A DNA stretch of 25,778 bases from a virus: positions 1-25,778 of the IMG/VR virus record IMGVR_UViG_3300008339_000420; one strand, written 5' to 3'. Positions 21,680 to 25,778 of the stretch are shown one piece after another. A program made the position numbers and the translations under genes. Numbering within the stretch: the stretch's first letter is position 1; the number at the start of each line of letters is the position of its first letter. Under the pieces are notes generated by a model. The model was not told the DNA's origin. It worked only from the letters and a program-made list of their open reading frames with translations, and made no database searches.

Positions 21680-21885
21680 ACATGGACAAAGAAGAACTGA
21701 CTATCAGCATGGCTGAGTTCCTGAACCAGATGAACACGGCAGTAGATAACGGCAAAATCGTTGGCGGTATTGCCGAGCGTGAGAAGATTGCTAACTGGTT
21801 ACAGGATGTTCTGCGCCACCCGAACAAGCCAACATCCAAATGGATTATTGACCGTATCCGGGCTGGCGTTGATGGCGAAGCATAG
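21670..21885 (+). CDS. Small acidic hypothetical protein
   Basis: 71 residues, ATG 21670 with TTGAGGAA upstream. Starts MPLDMDKEELTISMAEFLNQ, and has the AEREKIANWLQDVLRH helix that resembles motifs in the two genes at 21034 and 21312. Acidic N-terminus, mixed helical rest. Possibly a small regulator or a protein partner; unknown. Confidence 0.65.
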   Translation: MPLDMDKEELTISMAEFLNQMNTAVDNGKIVGGIAEREKIANWLQDVLRHPNKPTSKWIIDRIRAGVDGEA

Positions 21886-22015
21886 GGGCGAACCAAGACG
21901 AGTGCCGTTCCGCTGGCGTTTAGCCTTAGCGAACAACTGGCTACTGTTTTTCAGCCCAAGACCTGTTTCAAAACGTTACAAAACACTTAGGAGTTTCATT
22001 GCCAGATTTCACTAA
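21872..22015 (+). CDS. Possible small basic membrane-associated ORF
   Basis: A 47-residue ORF (MAKHRGEPRRVPFRWRLALA at its start) fills the 113-base gap between two better supported genes, overlapping the first by 14 and the second by 17 bases. Very basic ends surround a short hydrophobic stretch (LALANNWLLFFSP). No clear RBS. It may be real or a chance frame; low confidence. Confidence 0.25.
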   Translation: MAKHRGEPRRVPFRWRLALANNWLLFFSPRPVSKRYKTLRSFIARFH

Positions 22016-22193
22016 AAACTATAAACTGTTGTCTGAGGCAGCAAACCTGTTGTCTGACAAGAATCTGGTCTGGGATAAAGACTTTGAGATTGTTAGGAAA
22101 CCATTGGCTGTTTGGTTAGTGAACGAGGCACGTCAGGCTCATGTGGCAGACCCACAGGCTATTAGAATCGCTAAAGCACTTACAAGGGAGTAG
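21999..22193 (+). CDS. Small hypothetical protein
   Basis: 64 residues, TTG start supported by TTAGGAG seven bases upstream. Starts MPDFTKNYKLLSEAANLLSD and ends with a helix (DPQAIRIAKALTRE). Soluble, mostly helical, with conserved-looking Trp residues. Two bases separate it from the next ATG, so it belongs to the same operon. Function unknown. Confidence 0.65.
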   Translation: MPDFTKNYKLLSEAANLLSDKNLVWDKDFEIVRKPLAVWLVNEARQAHVADPQAIRIAKALTRE

Positions 22194-22195
22194 AG

Positions 22196-22426
22196 ATGTT
22201 AGAAGGGTTGACACCACCTGTCAGACAGTTCAGTTGCAAAGCAAAAACTGTGCTGAACGGCTTGGATAGCAAAGACCAGAAGGTTTTGGAGCAGGCTCTT
22301 TTGTCGCCTGATGTTTGGGGCGCAAGGACACTCTCGACAGAACTGAAAAAGCGTGGGTTGTTGTTGTCTGACAACGCCATCTCAAATCACCGTAAAAAAA
22401 CCTGCGCTTGCTTTAGAGTTAACTGA
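22196..22426 (+). CDS. Small putative DNA-binding protein
   Basis: 76 residues. After TPPVRQFSCKAKTVLNGLDS, a helical segment (DQKVLEQALLSPDVWGARTL, STELKKRGLLLSDNAISNHR) has the spacing of a helix-turn-helix, and the end has HRKKTCACFRVN, a His and two Cys that, with the earlier Cys, could bind metal. RBS is likely GGGAG just upstream. Small proteins of this type occur in actinobacteriophages near the metallophosphoesterase gene. Regulator role inferred. Stop overlaps the next ATG (TGATG). Confidence 0.6.
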   Translation: MLEGLTPPVRQFSCKAKTVLNGLDSKDQKVLEQALLSPDVWGARTLSTELKKRGLLLSDNAISNHRKKTCACFRVN

Positions 22427-23595
22427 TGCTAGAAGACTTGAAACCGACCACGAAGATTAAACCGCCAGTAGGTTTTGAACCTGCTCTTGAGTTTGACGGC
22501 ACTAACGGTGAGGCCACACTACCTGCCCTGTCAGATGACGAGAAGCCCGACTTTGAACAGTTCCTTATCGAAGCAGGTTTCGACCCTGCCCAGTATGAGA
22601 TTGTGGGCGTGCCACGCACAAGCCGTTGGCAGGTTGCCAGACCGTTCCCGTTAGACCCTCAGTGGTTGACTTCTTACAAGTTTCGGTTTCAGAAACGCCA
22701 CGCAGCGCATCTGGACTTGCCTACGCTTTACGCTCAGGTCAAGAAAACAAAGAAACCTGTTCGCAAGCCTGTAACATCTGACAAAGTGTTTGTTGCGTGT
22801 TTGGCTGACTTTCAGGTTGGTAAGACAGACCAGCGTGGGGGAACTCCTGAACTGATTGAACGCATCCACGCTTCTTATGCTTTGATTGAGCAGCATTTGA
22901 AGAAGAACAAGTATGAACGCATTTATGCGATTGACTTGGGCGACATCATCGAGGGGTTCGAGAACGCCGCCAATCTCCAACAGTTGCAGGGCAACGACCT
23001 GAGCATCATGCAACAGGTTGATTTGGCTTGTGCGCTTATCTGGGATTTCTTGAAGATGGCAAGCAAGTATGCTCCTATCACTTACGCATCTATCGGCTCT
23101 AATCACTGCCAGTGGCGTGTAAGCAAACAGGCTGTCGGCAAGCCGGGTGTGGATGACTGGGGCATTGTGATTCTGCAACAGGTTCGCCGTCTTGCTGTCG
23201 AGGTTGGGTTAGATGTTGATTTTCTTATCCCGCAACCGCAGGATGAGTCGTTGGCATTTGACGCTTTTGGTGACGGTTTCCATGTTGTCGGTATTGCTCA
23301 CGGTCACCAGTTCAACCGCCCTGAGAACGCTGTGACTTGGTGGCGTGGGTCAACATTTGGTCATCAGCCTGTTGCAGCAGCCTCACTGCTTTTGACTGGA
23401 CATTTTCATCACCTGCGAGTGGTTGAGGTGGGTGAGTCTCACAACGGTGGCAGTCGCTACTGGGTTCAGGCCACAACATCAGACAGCGGGTCGTCTTGGT
23501 TTAGGCGTGTTTCGGGCGAAGACTCGAAGACTGGCATCACCTGTTTGGAACTCCAAAAGGGTGTTCATTTTGGTGGAACTGTAATAAGATTTTAG
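22426..23595 (+). CDS. Metallophosphoesterase (calcineurin-like)
   Basis: 389 residues. The catalytic domain starts around 120 after a 100-residue N-terminal part of its own. All family metal motifs are present: Asp128 (LADFQVGK), DLGD at 170-173, GSNH with Asn226 and His227, HGH at 292-294 and GHFHH at 325-329. These ligands bind two metal ions and hydrolyse phosphodiesters or monoesters. Actinobacteriophages often carry this gene among early functions, with possible roles in nucleic acid processing or cyclic nucleotide signalling; the substrate is unknown. Followed by the structured RNA element. Confidence 0.85.
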   Translation: MLEDLKPTTKIKPPVGFEPALEFDGTNGEATLPALSDDEKPDFEQFLIEAGFDPAQYEIVGVPRTSRWQVARPFPLDPQWLTSYKFRFQKRHAAHLDLPTLYAQVKKTKKPVRKPVTSDKVFVACLADFQVGKTDQRGGTPELIERIHASYALIEQHLKKNKYERIYAIDLGDIIEGFENAANLQQLQGNDLSIMQQVDLACALIWDFLKMASKYAPITYASIGSNHCQWRVSKQAVGKPGVDDWGIVILQQVRRLAVEVGLDVDFLIPQPQDESLAFDAFGDGFHVVGIAHGHQFNRPENAVTWWRGSTFGHQPVAAASLLLTGHFHHLRVVEVGESHNGGSRYWVQATTSDSGSSWFRRVSGEDSKTGITCLELQKGVHFGGTVIRF

Positions 23596-23600
23596 AAGAT

Positions 23601-23629
23601 TCCTTATCAGACTACGCATCTGGTAAGGA
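23601..23629 (+). other. Strong hairpin after the metallophosphoesterase gene
   Basis: TCCTTATCAG (23601-23610) pairs with CTGGTAAGGA (23620-23629) over ten base pairs with one wobble; loop ACTACGCAT. The top of the stem with CTACGCA looks like an anticodon arm with ACG (Arg). No T-run follows, so it is not a classical terminator; it could be an RNA processing or stability element, or part of the RNA below. Confidence 0.6.
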
Positions 23630-23632
23630 GTT

Positions 23633-23712
23633 GGGGTAGGAATGGTGTTGATTAGTTTGTAGAACCTCAAGTGGGAACAACTAAGACCAGAGTTCGATTC
23701 TCTGCTACTCCA
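23633..23712 (+). ncRNA. tRNA-like element (T-arm and acceptor stem, no normal anticodon arm)
   Basis: A perfect T-arm, CAGAG TTCGATT CTCTG (23688-23704), is followed by CTACTCC A (23705-23712), which pairs with GGGGTAG (23633-23639) over seven base pairs with one wobble. In between I find a 6-bp helix TTAGTT/AACTAA (23652-23657 and 23679-23684) closing a 21-base loop, but no 5-bp stem with a 7-base anticodon loop and no standard D-arm. The 80-base element is thus tRNA-like rather than a normal tRNA: a decayed tRNA, a tRNA with inserted or rearranged loop, or a tRNA mimic. Alternative 5' acceptor GGAGTTG (23627-23633) competes with the hairpin upstream. Confidence 0.45.
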
Positions 23713-23732
23713 CGATAAAAGAAAAGGGAAAG

Positions 23733-24083
23733 ATGTATTGCACAAGTTGTTTTAATCCGATTGATGCACAAACTTTGCGGATGAGACGTGGCAAGGCTGC
23801 CGAGAGAACCGATTGCGGAGACTGCGCTACTGCGCTTCGCATCAAAACAAAGTATGGAGTGTGTTTCAGTCATGTGGGCGAATACGATGAGAACGAGATT
23901 CCGATTGGTCGCACTGGTCAACCTATTCTTGCTGGTGTTCGTAAATGTGGTAACAGTGATTGCATTAATCCTGAGCATTGTGTTAGCGAACGTCTCTTAG
24001 AGCGTTTTGACATTAGTTATCGCACGGGCAAGAAACTGTCTGCTGCCGAGTTTTATCAGGTTTTAGAAAGGGAACGCCCATGA
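23733..24083 (+). CDS. Zinc-binding HNH-like small protein B
   Basis: 116 residues, RBS AAAGGGAAAG. N-terminal CTSC, then CGDC about 25 residues later, a central beta region (YGVCFSHVGEYDENEIPIGR), and RKCGNSDCINPEHC, an HNH-type metal half. Same order of elements as the gene at 19456. The C-terminal helix (KLSAAEFYQVLERERP) is extra. Possibly a nicking or structure-specific HNH nuclease, or only a DNA binder. It overlaps the methyltransferase gene by four bases (ATGA), so the two are co-translated. Confidence 0.62.
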   Translation: MYCTSCFNPIDAQTLRMRRGKAAERTDCGDCATALRIKTKYGVCFSHVGEYDENEIPIGRTGQPILAGVRKCGNSDCINPEHCVSERLLERFDISYRTGKKLSAAEFYQVLERERP

Positions 24084-25273
24084 TTGAGTTGGCTAACGCA
24101 AAAGTATTTTTTGGTTCAAACCTTGATGTGTTGCCTACGCTGCCCGATAACTCGGTTGACAGCATTGTGACTGACCCACCTTATGAACTTGGGTTTATGG
24201 GCAAGAAGTGGGATAGCAGCGGTATTGCCTACTCGGTTAAGTTGTGGCAGGAGTGTTTAAGGGTTCTCAAGCCGGGTGGTCATTTATTGTCTTTTGGTGG
24301 TACACGCACTTTTCACCGCATGGCTGTTGCGATTGAGGATGCTGGTTTTGAGGTGCGTGACAGCATTGCTTGGTTGTATGGGTCAGGTTTTCCTAAGTCG
24401 TTGGATGTGAGCAAGGCGATTGATAAGGCTGCTGGCGCAAAGCGAGAAGTTATTGGCCAGCGTTTCGATGGCATGAGCGAAACTGCTATGAAACCTGATA
24501 AAGGCTGGAACGCTAATTCAATGGGTGCGACTGTGGACATTACTGCACCAGCCACAGATGAAGCAAAGAAGTGGGCTGGTTGGGGAACAGCGTTGAAACC
24601 TGCGTTTGAACCTGTTGTTGTTGCTCGTAAGCCGTTGGTGGGAACTGTAGCGGCGAATGTGTTGGAGTGGGGTGTTGGTGGGTTGAACATTGACGGCTCA
24701 CGCATTGGCACGACAGATAAGTTTGGTGGCGGTGCTAAGGGCAAGTCTGGTTTTGCTGCTGGCTATGATGGCGATGGTTGGACTGCTGGCAGTGAGCAGG
24801 GTCGTTGGCCTGCGAACATTATTCTTGATGAATACACGGCAGGGCTACTAGACGAACAAAGCGAAGATGCAAGCCGTTTTTTTTATGTATCTAAAGCCAA
24901 CAAGAAAGACCGCAACGATGGACTAAGCCACCTAGAAATTAAACGCCCAGACACACGCACATCAACAGGCATGGGAACATTTGAAGAAAAAGGCGTTCAA
25001 CCACAACGCAACTTCCACCCAACTGTAAAACCAACATCACTAATGGAATATTTGGTCAAACTTGTAACACCACCAAACGGCACAGTCCTAGACCCGTTCA
25101 CAGGCTCAGGCTCGACAGGTAAAGCAGCGTTGCTAAACGGCTACAAATTTATCGGCATAGAATTGACCGCAGAATACCTGCCTATCATTGAGGGAAGACT
25201 GAAACACGCAGCAGAAACCTATAAGCAGCGTTCGACAGAAGAAGAAGAAAAAGAAAAGGAAACATTGTTTTGA
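24080..25273 (+). CDS. DNA methyltransferase, beta class (N6-adenine or N4-cytosine)
   Basis: 397 residues. Motif IV DPPY is at 32-35 (SIVTDPPYELGFMGKKWD), with motif I much later (VLDPFTGSGSTG, Asp338 start), the order of beta-class amino-methyltransferases. HPTVKPTSLMEYLVKL is the usual segment before motif I. It methylates DNA using S-adenosylmethionine, probably against host restriction or for replication control; no cognate nuclease is nearby, so it appears orphan. From about 24836 to the end, codon choice changes sharply: CTA for Leu, A or C in third positions, in place of TTG and T/G. This suggests recombination inside the gene. Ends in an acidic, Lys/Glu-rich tail. Confidence 0.87.
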   Translation: MIELANAKVFFGSNLDVLPTLPDNSVDSIVTDPPYELGFMGKKWDSSGIAYSVKLWQECLRVLKPGGHLLSFGGTRTFHRMAVAIEDAGFEVRDSIAWLYGSGFPKSLDVSKAIDKAAGAKREVIGQRFDGMSETAMKPDKGWNANSMGATVDITAPATDEAKKWAGWGTALKPAFEPVVVARKPLVGTVAANVLEWGVGGLNIDGSRIGTTDKFGGGAKGKSGFAAGYDGDGWTAGSEQGRWPANIILDEYTAGLLDEQSEDASRFFYVSKANKKDRNDGLSHLEIKRPDTRTSTGMGTFEEKGVQPQRNFHPTVKPTSLMEYLVKLVTPPNGTVLDPFTGSGSTGKAALLNGYKFIGIELTAEYLPIIEGRLKHAAETYKQRSTEEEEKEKETLF

Positions 25274-25386
25274 CGGCTAAAGAGTTGTTGGCTGCTTTGC
25301 AGGCTTACTATGTTGAGTTGTATCAGTTGGGTGCTGACCGTGAGGCTGTTGCTATTAAGCAGTTCATCGAGAAGTTGGACAAGTAG
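25270..25386 (+). CDS. Very small helical protein
   Basis: 38 residues from TTG 25270 (AAAAGGAAA upstream), overlapping the methyltransferase stop by four bases. MTAKELLAALQAYYVELYQL, then a helix ending KQFIEKLDK. Amphipathic helix pair; tiny proteins of this shape are common just before terminase genes in actinobacteriophages. Function unknown. Confidence 0.55.
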   Translation: MTAKELLAALQAYYVELYQLGADREAVAIKQFIEKLDK

Positions 25387-25388
25387 CC

Positions 25389-25568
25389 TTGCCTCTTTAC
25401 GAGTATTTGTGTGAGCAAGGCCACAAGATGACTGAGGTTCGCTCTATTCATGCCCCTGACCCTGATGAGGTCAAGTGCCCTGAGTGTGAAACGCCTATGC
25501 GTCAGGTCGTTGGTTCGGTTGCTGTGTCGTTCAAGGGTTCTGGTTTTTACACGACTGATAAACGCTGA
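25389..25568 (+). CDS. FmdB-like zinc ribbon protein
   Basis: 59 residues, TTG start. PLYEYLCEQGHKMTEVRSIH, then CPEC and a terminal FKGSGFYTTDKR: this is the FmdB family zinc ribbon almost end to end. The first knuckle has one Cys and a His (CEQGH) instead of CXXC, while the second CXXC is intact, so metal may still be bound. The family is linked to transcription regulation, but the phage role is unknown. Start overlaps no gene; stop overlaps the next ATG (TGATG). Confidence 0.78.
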   Translation: MPLYEYLCEQGHKMTEVRSIHAPDPDEVKCPECETPMRQVVGSVAVSFKGSGFYTTDKR

Positions 25569-25778
25569 TGGGTCGTTTCCGTAAACCGTGCCTTGACTGT
25601 GGCGAACTGACCGATGGTGGTAACAGATGTGAGGTTCATCAGCGCCGTGTTGACGAGTTGGCTGAGATGCGTAGGGCTTTGATAAAGAAAACTTTGAACA
25701 CTTATGGTGGCGACTATAAGCGCCGTGCGAAGCAGGTTCGTGATACTGCTGTTGTGTGTCATTTGTGTGGTGAGGGCG
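25568..25778 (+). CDS. HNH endonuclease, 3' partial
   Basis: 70 residues seen; the frame continues past the window. N-terminal CLDCGELTDGGNRCEVHQRR is the family zinc-finger start, followed by a basic helix, YGGDYKRRAKQVRDTA and CHLCGEG, where the HNH core begins. Such nucleases sit directly before the small terminase gene and are needed for terminase-driven packaging in related siphoviruses. This supports that the terminase genes follow just outside the window. The catalytic His and Asn are not included. Confidence 0.82.
   Translation, partial: MGRFRKPCLDCGELTDGGNRCEVHQRRVDELAEMRRALIKKTLNTYGGDYKRRAKQVRDTAVVCHLCGEG

Noticed and set aside
23633-23712. Ordinary tRNA gene
   Set aside because: I tried every five-pair stem with seven-base loop in the inner region and none fits, so a normal anticodon cannot be assigned; kept only as tRNA-like.
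1-25778. CRISPR array, insertion sequence, integrase or attachment site
   Set aside because: No regularly spaced repeats, transposase, recombinase or terminal inverted repeats were seen on either strand.

Overview
The window looks like most of the genome of a small, tailed siphovirus infecting an actinobacterium. The evidence is a prohead protease, an HK97-type capsid protein, a tail tube, a tail-assembly chaperone with a -1 frameshift site, a tape measure protein, minor tail proteins and a lysis cassette in the usual siphovirus order, together with a WhiB-type iron-sulfur regulator, a family confined to actinobacteria and their phages. Leu is mostly TTG and codons mostly end in T or G. No integrase, excisionase or CI-like repressor is visible, so a lytic life style is the simplest reading. 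The left edge cuts the prohead protease and the right edge cuts an HNH endonuclease of the kind that usually precedes the terminase genes. A circular or permuted genome lacking only small and large terminase and portal would explain both edges.

Layout. 3-2697: protease, a small ORF, a terminator, the major capsid protein alone in its own transcription unit, and a second terminator. 2732-4982: three overlapping genes (GT4 glycosyltransferase, GT2-like glycosyltransferase, TagD-like cytidylyltransferase) inserted between capsid and connector, a probable virion or cell-surface sugar-modification cassette. 4997-6854: connector, tail completion, tail tube and frameshifted chaperone, then a terminator. 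6904-13803: a basic minor protein, tape measure, distal minor tail proteins and three tandem paralogous tail-tip proteins. 13859-14885: lysis (membrane protein, M23 endolysin, holin-like protein). 14926-15204: the WhiB gene, the only reverse-strand gene.

15237-25778: early genes on the + strand: YqaJ-type exonuclease, ERF-like annealing protein, Mom-like DNA modification protein, HNH-type proteins, a replication initiator, SSB, a RusA resolvase whose reading frame is split by a +1 shift at ATT-TGA-C, many small regulators, a metallophosphoesterase, a tRNA-like noncoding element, a beta-class DNA methyltransferase, an FmdB-like zinc ribbon and the cut HNH gene. Exonuclease, annealing protein, SSB and RusA form a complete phage recombination set. 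The Mom-like protein and the methyltransferase suggest genome protection.

Genes are packed with ATGA, TGATG or TAATG overlaps. No stretch above 300 bases lacks a gene; the largest gaps are 1307-1483 (terminator plus capsid leader), 23596-23732 (structured RNA element) and 20669-20762 (nothing clear). The most unusual items are the split RusA gene, the capsid-adjacent sugar cassette, the three tail-tip paralogs and the tRNA-like element.
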